This document shows, piece by piece, positions 1-7,237 of a DNA stretch of 10,540 bases. The stretch is from an uncultured Gemmatimonadota bacterium. Its GTDB lineage: Bacteria > Gemmatimonadota > Gemmatimonadetes > Gemmatimonadales > Gemmatimonadaceae. The stretch is taken from the NCBI GenBank assembly GCA_946479015.1, contig CAMLEQ010000103.1, positions 1-10,540 of the forward strand. The letters run 5' to 3'. The notes under the pieces were generated by a model. That model made no database searches, had not been told where the DNA came from, and saw only the letters and a list, made by a program, of their open reading frames with translations. A program made the position numbers and the translations under genes. Position 1 is the first letter of the stretch. Each line of letters starts with the position of its first letter.

Positions 1-2310
1 GACGTGTACGTGAACGGCGCGTTCGTGGGGCGGCACACCGGCGGGTACACCGCGTTCGCCTTCGACATCACGCGCCAGGCGCGCTTCGACGGGAAGGGGA
101 ACGAGAACCTCATCGCCGTGCGCGTGGACAACGGACAGGATCCGTACATCCCACCGCTCTCCGTGGGGTACGCGCTGTACGGCGGGCTGTACCGCGACGT
201 GTGGCTCGTGGCCACCGACCCCGTGCGCATCGCGGTCGCCGACCACGCGTCGAGCGGCGTGGTGGTGACCACCCCCACCGTGTCGCGCGACAGCGCGGCG
301 GTGAACGTGCGCGGCACGATCGTGAACGGCGCGCCGGAGGGGAAGACGCTGCGCGTGGTGAGCGCGATCCTCGACCGGAGCGGCGCGCGCGTGGCGGAGG
401 CCTCGTCCACGGTCACCGTCGGCGCGGGGGACAGCGCCGCGTTCGCGCAGCGCGCCCCGACGATCGCGCGCCCGCACCTCTGGTCCCCCGACGATCCGTA
501 CCTCTACACCGTGCGCACGGAGGTGTACGAGGGAAGCACGCTGCGCGACCGCGTGGAGAACCCGCTCGGCTTCCGCTGGTTCCACTTCGACCCGGCGCGC
601 GGCTTCTTCCTGAACGGCGCGCGGCTACAGCTCCGCGGCACCACGCGCCACCAGGACTTCGAGGGGCTCGGCTCCGCGCTCTCGAACGCGCGGCACGTGC
701 GCGACATGGAGCTCATCAAGGCGATGGGCGCCAACTTCGTGCGGCTCGCGCACTACCCGCAGGACCCGGCGGTGCTCGACGCCGCCGACCGCTTGGGACT
801 CCTCGTCTGGGAGGAGATCCCCATCGTCAACTACATCACGCCGTCGCCGGAGTTCACGCACAACGCGCGGACGATGATGCGCGACATGATCCGGCAGCAC
901 CGGAACCACCCATCGGTGATCGCGTGGGGGCTCATGAACGAGGTGTTCCTCTGGAGCCCCGAGGGGGCGCGCATCCGCGTGCAGAGCGACACCACGTACA
1001 TGCGCGAGGTGCGGGAGCTGGCGCAGGGGCTCGACAGCCTGGCGCACGCCGAGGATCCCACGCGCCCCACGGCGATGGCCATCCACGGGAGCGGCGACTA
1101 CGACCGCGCCGGCGTGGCGGCGATCCCCGACGTGCTCGGCGTGAACGTGTACGACGGCTGGTACTCCGGCACCTTCGACGGGTTCGGGAAGACGCTCGAC
1201 CGCCGGCACGCGCGCGCGCCGGAGCAGCCGCTGTTCGTGAGCGAGTACGGCGCGGGGGTGGACACGCGCGTGAACTCGCTGCACCCCGAGCGCTTCGACT
1301 TCAGCGGCGAGTGGCAGCGGATGTTCCACGAGGCCTACCTGCGCCAGATCGCGGCGCGCCCCTGGCTCGCCGGCGCGGCGATCTGGAACGAGTTCGACTT
1401 CTCGCAGCCGGAGACCGGCGGATCGATCCCCTACGTGAACCAGAAGGGGATGCTCACCTGGGACCGCCGGCCGAAGGACGTCTACTTCCTGTACAAGGCG
1501 AACTGGAACCCGGAGCCGATGGTCCACATCGCGAGCCACGACTGGACGCGGCGCGCGGGGACGGATTCCACCGCGCCGTGGAACGCGGGGGCGAGGGTGG
1601 TGCGGCAGCCGGTGGACGTGTACTCGAACCTGCGGCGCGTGGAGCTCTTCCTCGATGGGCGCTCGCTCGGCGCGAAGACGCCGGACGATGTGCGCAAGGC
1701 CACCTGGGAGGTGCCGTTCCACGATGGCGACAACGTGGTGGAGGCGCGCGGGGAGCGGAACGGGCGCCGGTACGACGACCGCGTGGTGATCCACTTCGCG
1801 TACCACCCGCCGAAGCTCGCCGATCCGTCGGTACCGTTCCGCGAGCTGGCGGTGAACGTGGGGTCGCGCGCGCAGTTCGCCGATGACGACGGGACCGTGT
1901 GGGTGGGGGACCGGCCGTACGCGCCGGGGAGCTACGGATACATCGGCGGCGACGCGAAGATGCTGAACAAGGACCTGCCAATCACCGGCACGCGTCAGGC
2001 GCCGCTCTACTTCACATATCGCGAGGGGATCGAGGGCTATCGGATGGATGTCCCGGATGGGGAGTACGATGTGGAGCTGCTGCTCGCCGAGCCGGATGCG
2101 AGTGTGCCCGCGGGCGCGCGAGTGTTCCAGGTGGAGATCGACGGACGCGTGGAGGGGGGGCGCGTGGACCTCGCCGCCGATGATGGCGCGGCGCACGCGG
2201 CACCGGTGACGTACACGGTGCGCGCCGAGGGGGGGCACGGGATCGAGGTGCGCTTCCGCGCGATGGCGGGGAAGCCGGTGCTCGAGGGTATTCGCGTGAG
2301 GAGGCGGTGA
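1..2310 (+). CDS. Glycoside hydrolase family 2 enzyme, candidate beta-glucuronidase or beta-galactosidase (5' partial)
   Basis: Retaining GH2 beta-glycosidase, probably exported, although the N-terminus and any signal peptide lie before the window. The frame is open from base 1 (GAC), so the GTG at base 4 is internal. Counting that GTG as residue 1: the end of the jelly-roll sugar-binding domain (1-70), an Ig-like sandwich (about 75-190), a TIM barrel (about 192-495), a DUF4982-like sandwich (about 497-600) and a malectin-like domain (about 612-768). The barrel starts with LRGTTRHQDF. E313 in WGLMNE is the expected acid/base and E414 in FVSEYG the expected nucleophile, 101 residues apart. N479-Q480-K481 aligns with the NxK carboxylate-binding motif of beta-glucuronidases. 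That motif and the uronate genes downstream favour glucuronidase, but related beta-galactosidases can show a similar NxKG stretch. The stop overlaps the next start (TGATG). Confidence 0.9.
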   Translation, partial: DVYVNGAFVGRHTGGYTAFAFDITRQARFDGKGNENLIAVRVDNGQDPYIPPLSVGYALYGGLYRDVWLVATDPVRIAVADHASSGVVVTTPTVSRDSAAVNVRGTIVNGAPEGKTLRVVSAILDRSGARVAEASSTVTVGAGDSAAFAQRAPTIARPHLWSPDDPYLYTVRTEVYEGSTLRDRVENPLGFRWFHFDPARGFFLNGARLQLRGTTRHQDFEGLGSALSNARHVRDMELIKAMGANFVRLAHYPQDPAVLDAADRLGLLVWEEIPIVNYITPSPEFTHNARTMMRDMIRQHRNHPSVIAWGLMNEVFLWSPEGARIRVQSDTTYMREVRELAQGLDSLAHAEDPTRPTAMAIHGSGDYDRAGVAAIPDVLGVNVYDGWYSGTFDGFGKTLDRRHARAPEQPLFVSEYGAGVDTRVNSLHPERFDFSGEWQRMFHEAYLRQIAARPWLAGAAIWNEFDFSQPETGGSIPYVNQKGMLTWDRRPKDVYFLYKANWNPEPMVHIASHDWTRRAGTDSTAPWNAGARVVRQPVDVYSNLRRVELFLDGRSLGAKTPDDVRKATWEVPFHDGDNVVEARGERNGRRYDDRVVIHFAYHPPKLADPSVPFRELAVNVGSRAQFADDDGTVWVGDRPYAPGSYGYIGGDAKMLNKDLPITGTRQAPLYFTYREGIEGYRMDVPDGEYDVELLLAEPDASVPAGARVFQVEIDGRVEGGRVDLAADDGAAHAAPVTYTVRAEGGHGIEVRFRAMAGKPVLEGIRVRRR
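2299..2304 (+). promoter_or_regulatory. Ribosome binding site AGGAGG for the second GH2 gene
   Basis: A perfect AGGAGG lies inside the last codons of the upstream GH2 gene, five bases before the ATG at 2310. It favours that ATG over the GTG at 2307, and it is one of only two strong Shine-Dalgarno sequences in the window. Confidence 0.75.
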
Positions 2311-2396
2311 TGGGCGGCCGTCCGAATCTGAGCCGCGCCGCGCGCGCGGCGCTCGCGGGCGCACTCGCGTGCGGGCTACCGGCGGCGGCGCTCGCG
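2310..2396 (+). other. Predicted signal peptide of the second GH2 protein
   Basis: Residues 1-29 hold arginines at 4, 9 and 12, an alanine/leucine-rich core, and an ALA-Q type cleavage site after A29. This predicts Sec-dependent export to the periplasm or outside the cell. C21 sits after A-L-A, which is a poor lipobox because the -3 position is Ala, so a lipoprotein is less likely. Confidence 0.7.
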
Positions 2397-5252
2397 CAGC
2401 GGAGCGGCGAGGGGAGCGCGCCGATGCGCCTCCTCGCCTTCGCCGACGGCGAGAGCGTGCGCATCCAGCTCGATGTGCCGAACGCGTCGTCGCTGGGCGC
2501 GGGGCCGGTGCGCGCCACCATCCGCTCCGTGTCCGGCGGCAAGCCGCTCTGGTCGGGGACGCTCGGCGCGCTCGACATCGGCGCGGACGGCGCGGGGCAT
2601 CTGGTGAAGCGGGTCGCGCACCTGCATCCGCGCCTGTGGAGCCCGGAGGCGCCGCACCTGTACCGTCTCGTGGTGCAGGCGGGGAGCGCGCGCGACAGCG
2701 TCCGCTTCGGCTTCCGCTCCATGGTGGCGCGCGACGGCCGGCTCTACCTGAACGGCCGCCCGATCTTCCTGCGCGGGAACGCGATCAATCCCCCCGACCG
2801 CAACCTCCCCGACTCGCTGAACGAGAACCGCCGGTTCGCCGAGGACTACGTGCGCTACCTCAAGCGCATCGGGGTGAACATCGTCCGCCTCACCCGCACG
2901 TCGCAGGTGTGGCTGGACGTGTGCGACGAGCTGGGGATGATGGTGTTCCAGGGGAACTACGGCACCCCCGAAGGCGGATCGCACACCGCCCCGCCGGACC
3001 GCCCCTTCGAGCAATCGCTGCGCTGGTACGAGGATGAGGTGCTGGGGCCGCTCGTGAACCACCCCAGCGTCACCGTGTACGTGCTCTCGAACGAGCAGGC
3101 GTCCGACGAGATCCCGTACCTGAGCGAGGGCGCGGACTCCATCCGCGCATTTCTCACCCGGTCGTACGAGGCGCTCCGGAAGTGGGACGACACGCGCGTG
3201 TACATCGGGAACGCCGGCTACGGCTTCGGGCGCTCGGGAGACATCTGCGACATCCACCGCTACTGGGGGTGGTACTACAACTCGTTCCTCAGCTTCTACA
3301 CGCTGCGCGACCCGCACGTGTGCTGGCGGAGCGGGCACCCGCAGCCGGTGACGCTCACGGAGAACACGGGGAACTACACCGGCCCCGACGGCCGCTTCAA
3401 CCTCGTGCCGCGCACCAAGCAGCCGCCGTCGCAGCTCCACTGGACGGGGCACGCGCCCGACGCCGAGCAGCCGGCGCGCGCGCTCGCCTACCAGGCGTTC
3501 GTGGCGAAGCAGGCGATCGAGATCACGCGCCGGACGCGCGACCGCGATCCGTACCTCTCGGGGCTGCTGCCGTTCACGATCCTGTTCCGCAACTGGTGGG
3601 GGATCTCGCGCTTCGCCGACATGGCGCCCAAGCCGGTGGCGGCGCAGTACGCGCTCTCGTACCAGCCGGTGCTCCTGAGCTGGGAGAGCTGGACGCCGCA
3701 GGTGTACGCCGGCGCCACGATCCACCCGGTGGCGCACGTGGTGAACGACGCCACGGATGGCCGGGCGCTGCACGGGATCACGCTGCGCTGGACGCTGCGC
3801 GCGACGAGCGGCGCCGCGCGCGCGTCGGGGCGCGTGCGCCTTCCCGACGTGGCGTACTACGCCGCGGCGGACACGACGCTCGCGATCGCCCTCCCCGCGT
3901 CGCTCTCCACCGGCGACTACGTGCTCTCCGGCGTGGTGCTCAGCGGCGCGGACACGCTCTCGCGCAACGAGACGCCGCTGTTCGTGGCGCGGCGCGACTA
4001 CGCGGGGGCGGTGAACGCGCCGGCGCGGCGCGTGAAGGTGTTCGACGCCGTGGGGGGGACCGCGCAGGCGCTGCACGCGCTCGGCGTCCCCTTCGAGCGC
4101 GTGACGCACTTCGACGGGCTCGACGCCGCGCACGACCTGCTGGTGATCGGCGAAGGGGCGTGGGACGAGACGCTCGGCGAGGCGCGGGCGCCGCTGCGCG
4201 CGTTCGTGTCGGCGGGCGGACGGGTGCTCTGCCTGGCGCAGGACGCGGGGCGCTTCGATCCGTCGTGGCTCCCCGCGGGCGTGCGGCTGCAGACCACGCC
4301 GCTCGACAACTCGCTCGTGTACCCCGGCGGACGCCCGAACCGCGATGGGATGGCGGTGAACCCAGAGCGCCCCGATCATCCGGTGTTCGACGGGCTGAGT
4401 CGCGACCGGCTCTTCCTCTGGTCCGACTACACCGCGTGGAACGAGAGCCGCCCGGGATTTCCCGCCGTGTATCCCGTGACCAGCGGCTTCGTGCTCACCG
4501 ACCGCTCCGCCGCCGCGCTCGGACGCGTGGCGATCCTCGCCGACTACGGGCACGCGCTGGAGGGGGTGGCGCTCGCCGAGCTGTTCGACGGTACGGGCTC
4601 GGTGGTGCTGTCCGGCTTCGACCTCGTGCGGCGCGTGGGGATCGACCCGGCGGCGGACCGGCTGCTCGCGAACCTGGTGCGCTACGAGACGTCGAGCGCG
4701 CCGCATCACGCGGCGCCGATGGTGGGGGACACCGTGACGTGGGGAGACTACGCCTCCGAGCGCGGCGCCGTGACGGGGATCTACGACGGGATGCTGCTGA
4801 ACACCATCCCCCTGGTGCCTGACGGGTTGAAGGCCAAGTATCCAGTGCGCGTGGATGCGCAGGGCTTCCACCTCGCCGGCGGTGGCGGCGGGTGGAATTC
4901 CAAGCCGTCCATCGAGTACTTCGCGCACGGGCGGCGCCCGTTCGGGCCGTACGAGTTCAGCATCGGCGGCACCGTGCACGTTCCGAAGGGAGCGGCGCAG
5001 AGCGGGGAGGGGACGGTGTGGGTGCGCACGCCGGCGGGGAAGACGACCGCGGTGACGGTGGCGGAGAACCCCGCGGACGAGCCGCTGGAGCTGACGGTGG
5101 TGGTGGATGGCGAGGCGCAGAGCGCGCGCATCCCGGCGCACGGCACCGGCGAGGTGCGCTCGGCGCTCGGCGCGGAGCGCGCGGACGGCGCCCACGGGAT
5201 CACCTTCCGCGGCGACCGCCGGTTGGTGGTGACGAGGACGAGCTTTCAATGA
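2310..5252 (+). CDS. Secreted GH2-like glycoside hydrolase with C-terminal glutamine-amidotransferase-like domain
   Basis: Predicted 980-residue exported protein. Residues 1-29 look like a signal peptide. An Ig-like GH2 sandwich follows (about 45-137), then a TIM barrel (about 140-460). E262 in VLSNEQ is the likely acid/base and E351 in TLTEN the likely nucleophile; their 89-residue spacing is normal for GH2. Residues 465-560 look like a beta sandwich. Residues 573-790 resemble a class I glutamine-amidotransferase-like fold of the kind attached to some beta-galactosidases, and 800-980 are a further beta-rich region. The usual N-terminal jelly-roll sugar-binding domain is almost absent. At the start of the barrel, LRGNAINPPD replaces the usual RGxxxH and is closer to the KGANWIPAD type of beta-mannosidases and exo-glucosaminidases. 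Substrate unknown. Overlap with the upstream GH2 gene suggests they act on the same glycan. Confidence 0.8.
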   Translation: MGGRPNLSRAARAALAGALACGLPAAALAQRSGEGSAPMRLLAFADGESVRIQLDVPNASSLGAGPVRATIRSVSGGKPLWSGTLGALDIGADGAGHLVKRVAHLHPRLWSPEAPHLYRLVVQAGSARDSVRFGFRSMVARDGRLYLNGRPIFLRGNAINPPDRNLPDSLNENRRFAEDYVRYLKRIGVNIVRLTRTSQVWLDVCDELGMMVFQGNYGTPEGGSHTAPPDRPFEQSLRWYEDEVLGPLVNHPSVTVYVLSNEQASDEIPYLSEGADSIRAFLTRSYEALRKWDDTRVYIGNAGYGFGRSGDICDIHRYWGWYYNSFLSFYTLRDPHVCWRSGHPQPVTLTENTGNYTGPDGRFNLVPRTKQPPSQLHWTGHAPDAEQPARALAYQAFVAKQAIEITRRTRDRDPYLSGLLPFTILFRNWWGISRFADMAPKPVAAQYALSYQPVLLSWESWTPQVYAGATIHPVAHVVNDATDGRALHGITLRWTLRATSGAARASGRVRLPDVAYYAAADTTLAIALPASLSTGDYVLSGVVLSGADTLSRNETPLFVARRDYAGAVNAPARRVKVFDAVGGTAQALHALGVPFERVTHFDGLDAAHDLLVIGEGAWDETLGEARAPLRAFVSAGGRVLCLAQDAGRFDPSWLPAGVRLQTTPLDNSLVYPGGRPNRDGMAVNPERPDHPVFDGLSRDRLFLWSDYTAWNESRPGFPAVYPVTSGFVLTDRSAAALGRVAILADYGHALEGVALAELFDGTGSVVLSGFDLVRRVGIDPAADRLLANLVRYETSSAPHHAAPMVGDTVTWGDYASERGAVTGIYDGMLLNTIPLVPDGLKAKYPVRVDAQGFHLAGGGGGWNSKPSIEYFAHGRRPFGPYEFSIGGTVHVPKGAAQSGEGTVWVRTPAGKTTAVTVAENPADEPLELTVVVDGEAQSARIPAHGTGEVRSALGAERADGAHGITFRGDRRLVVTRTSFQ

Positions 5253-5269
5253 TCGCGCGCGTCGCGATC
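5251..5269 (+). other. Small stem-loop at the end of the second GH2 gene
   Basis: GATCGCG and CGCGATC form a perfect 7-bp stem around the 5-base loop CGCGT. The stem begins inside the TGA stop codon (5250-5252). A pyrimidine-rich stretch (TCTCACTTCATT) follows rather than a run of T, so it is not a convincing intrinsic terminator. It may be a partial attenuator, an mRNA-stability element marking the switch from hydrolase to catabolic genes, or chance in GC-rich DNA. Confidence 0.35.
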
Positions 5270-5286
5270 TCTCACTTCATTGGACG

Positions 5287-6129
5287 ATGAGCAGCGGCAT
5301 CTTCGAGCGTGAAATGACGACCAGTGCATTCGATCTGACCGGCCGGATCGCCGTGGTGACCGGCGGCTACGGCGTGCTGGGAGGGAGCATGGCGGACGGC
5401 CTGGCCGCCGCCGGCGCCAAGGTGGCGGTGCTGGGCCGCCGGAAGGATGCGGCCGAGGAGCGCGCGCACGAGTACGCGCGCCGCGGGGTGGACTCGATCC
5501 CCCTCGTGGCGGACGTGCTCGACGAGGCGCAGCTCCGCGATGCCCGCGACCAGTTGCTGGAGACGTGGGGGCGGATCGACATCCTCATCAACGCCGCCGG
5601 CGGAAACGTGAACCGGTCGCGCAACGACGACCGCCCCATCTTCGACGTGCCGTTCGATGCGCACGACGAGGTGCTGTCGCTCAACCTGCAGGGGACGCTC
5701 CGTCCCAGCCTGGTGTTCGGCGAGGCGATGGCGATCCAGCGGCGCGGCAGCATCGTGAACATCTCCTCGATGGCCGCCGACCGCGCGCTCAGCGGCGTGC
5801 TCGGCTACTCCGCCGCCAAGGCGGCCGTGGACAACCTCACCAGGTGGCTCGCGGTGGAGCTCGCGCGCCGCTACGGCGATGGCGTCCGCGTGAACGCCAT
5901 CGCGCCCGGCTTCTTCGTGGCCACCCAGAACCGCGGCGTGCTGCTCCAGGCCGACGGCGACTACACCCCCCGCGCGCGCCGCATCATCGACCACACCCCC
6001 ATGGGGCGGTTCGGCACGCCGGAGGAGCTGAACGGCGTGGTGCAGTGGCTGTGCAGCGACGCCGCCTCCTTCGTCACCGGCGCCATCATCCCCATCGACG
6101 GCGGCTTCAGCGCCTACAGCGGCGTCTGA
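5287..6129 (+). CDS. uxuB: D-mannonate oxidoreductase (fructuronate reductase), short-chain dehydrogenase type
   Basis: NAD(P)H-dependent reduction of D-fructuronate to D-mannonate in the cytoplasm, the second step of glucuronate breakdown. The classical SDR layout is complete: cofactor motif TGGYGVLG (25-32), INAAG (101-105), catalytic S161 in NISSM, Y174 and K178 in GYSAAK, and the APGFF segment (207-210). The C-terminal stretch from HTPMGRFG to GGFSAYSGV matches the SDR mannonate oxidoreductases of Bacteroidota and Bacillus (YjmF type), not KduD. The E. coli UxuB is an unrelated long-chain polyol dehydrogenase. Start choice is open: ATG 5287 gives 280 residues, but ATG 5314 has a better-placed GAG and gives the usual short lead before FDLTGR (271 residues). 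The gene lies 34 bases after the GH2 gene and 43 before the next start. Confidence 0.9.
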   Translation: MSSGIFEREMTTSAFDLTGRIAVVTGGYGVLGGSMADGLAAAGAKVAVLGRRKDAAEERAHEYARRGVDSIPLVADVLDEAQLRDARDQLLETWGRIDILINAAGGNVNRSRNDDRPIFDVPFDAHDEVLSLNLQGTLRPSLVFGEAMAIQRRGSIVNISSMAADRALSGVLGYSAAKAAVDNLTRWLAVELARRYGDGVRVNAIAPGFFVATQNRGVLLQADGDYTPRARRIIDHTPMGRFGTPEELNGVVQWLCSDAASFVTGAIIPIDGGFSAYSGV

Positions 6130-6172
6130 CGCGCCGCCCGGACCTCTCTCGACACCACACGATCATTCGCAC

Positions 6173-7237
6173 ATGAAGCTCGGACTTGGGTTGTATCGCG
6201 GCCTGCTCACCGAGGACAATTTCCGGTTCGCCCAACAGGCGGGCGTCACGCACCTGGTGGTGCATCTCGTCAACTATTTCGCCGGCGCGAATCCCACGCT
6301 GGACAGCGGCTCGGTGGACATGGGGTGGGGGGTGACCCCGAACCGCGGGCAGTTGTGGAGCTACGATGACCTGATGGGGATCAAGCGGAGCATCGAGTCG
6401 CACGGCCTGGTGTGGGAGGCGATCGAGAACTTCGATCCCGCGCACTGGCACGACGTGCTCCTCGACGGCCCGAAGAAGCGCGAGCAGCTCGAGGACCTGA
6501 AGCGCACCATCCAGATGATCGGCAAGGCGGGGATCCCGATCATGGGGTACAACTTCAGCATCGCCGGCGTATGGGGGTGGACGAAGGGGCCGTTCGGGCG
6601 CGGCGGCGCCATGAGCGTGCGCTACGACGAGTCGGCGATCGATCCGCAGACGCCGATGCCGAACGGCATGGTGTGGAACATGGTGTACGACCCCGACGCG
6701 CCGGAGGGGACGGTGCCGCCGGTGTCGTCGGACGAGCTGTGGCAGCGGCTCGAGCACTTCCTGAAGGAGATCCTGCCGGTGGCGGAGGAGAGCGGGGTGA
6801 AGCTCGCGCTGCATCCGGACGATCCGCCGGCGGAGGCGCTCCGCGGCGCGGCGCGCCTGGTGAACCAGCCGCACAAGTACCAGCGGCTCATCGATCTCGT
6901 CCCCAGCCCGGCGAACACGCTCGAGTTCTGCCTCGGCTCCTTGCAGGAGATGCGCGACGGGAACGTGTACGAGGCCATCGAGCACTACGGCCGGCAGGGG
7001 AAGATCGCCTACATCCACTTCCGCAACGTGCGCGGGAAGGTGCCGCTCTACCAGGAGGTGTTCGTGGACGAGGGGGACCTGGACATGCTGCGCGTGGTGC
7101 GCACGCTGAAGAGCGTGGGCTACGACGGCGTGCTCATCCCCGACCACACGCCGGAGATGAGCTGCGACGCGCCATGGCACGCGGGGATGGCGTACGCGCT
7201 CGGCTACATGAAGGCCGCGATCCAGGCCGCGGGCTGA
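6173..7237 (+). CDS. Divergent UxuA-family protein, putative mannonate dehydratase paralog
   Basis: A 354-residue TIM-barrel protein of the UxuA (mannonate dehydratase) family. The reaction expected from the family is D-mannonate to 2-keto-3-deoxygluconate using a divalent metal. The four likely metal ligands are present: H214 in ALHPDDPP, C253 in EFCLGS, H282 in YIHFRNV and D324 in IPDHT. It differs from the second family member in this operon at the N-terminus (MKLGLGLYRG instead of a WRWYG start) and in the insert around 133-150 (WGWTKGPFGRGG). It also lacks the PGY motif after Asp-His, having APW (333-335) there. Identity to the paralog is obvious only around the metal sites. It could be a second mannonate dehydratase, act on another aldonate, or be an isomerase-like relative. 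No clear ribosome binding site precedes the ATG. Its stop overlaps the uxaC start. Confidence 0.8.
   Translation: MKLGLGLYRGLLTEDNFRFAQQAGVTHLVVHLVNYFAGANPTLDSGSVDMGWGVTPNRGQLWSYDDLMGIKRSIESHGLVWEAIENFDPAHWHDVLLDGPKKREQLEDLKRTIQMIGKAGIPIMGYNFSIAGVWGWTKGPFGRGGAMSVRYDESAIDPQTPMPNGMVWNMVYDPDAPEGTVPPVSSDELWQRLEHFLKEILPVAEESGVKLALHPDDPPAEALRGAARLVNQPHKYQRLIDLVPSPANTLEFCLGSLQEMRDGNVYEAIEHYGRQGKIAYIHFRNVRGKVPLYQEVFVDEGDLDMLRVVRTLKSVGYDGVLIPDHTPEMSCDAPWHAGMAYALGYMKAAIQAAG

Noticed and set aside
4..6. GTG at base 4 as the start of the first GH2 gene
   Set aside because: The frame is open to base 1, and the sequence begins in the middle of a GH2 jelly-roll domain, so the true start is upstream of the window.
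2307..2309. GTG as the start of the second GH2 gene
   Set aside because: The ATG directly after it, at 2310, is better spaced from the AGGAGG and forms the usual TGATG overlap.
4453..4464. Short inverted repeat CGGGA/TCCCG in the second GH2 gene
   Set aside because: A five-base stem with a two-base loop is expected by chance at this GC content.
2376..5249. Very long open frame on the minus strand opposite the second GH2 gene, with similar ones at 625-2364 and 7204-9768
   Set aside because: These mirror the high third-position GC of the plus-strand genes. Their translations are Arg/His/Pro/Val-rich, show no recognisable domains, and lie opposite clearly conserved enzymes.
6130..6172. Possible promoter between the SDR gene and the UxuA-like gene
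   Set aside because: The 43 bases show no recognisable -35/-10 pair, no operator-like palindrome and no ribosome binding site; the genes look co-transcribed.
6412..7236. Upstream extension of the uxaC reading frame
   Set aside because: It lies in another frame of the UxuA-like gene, gives a low-complexity Arg/Ala/Gly-rich sequence, and uxaC family similarity starts at the ATG at 7237.
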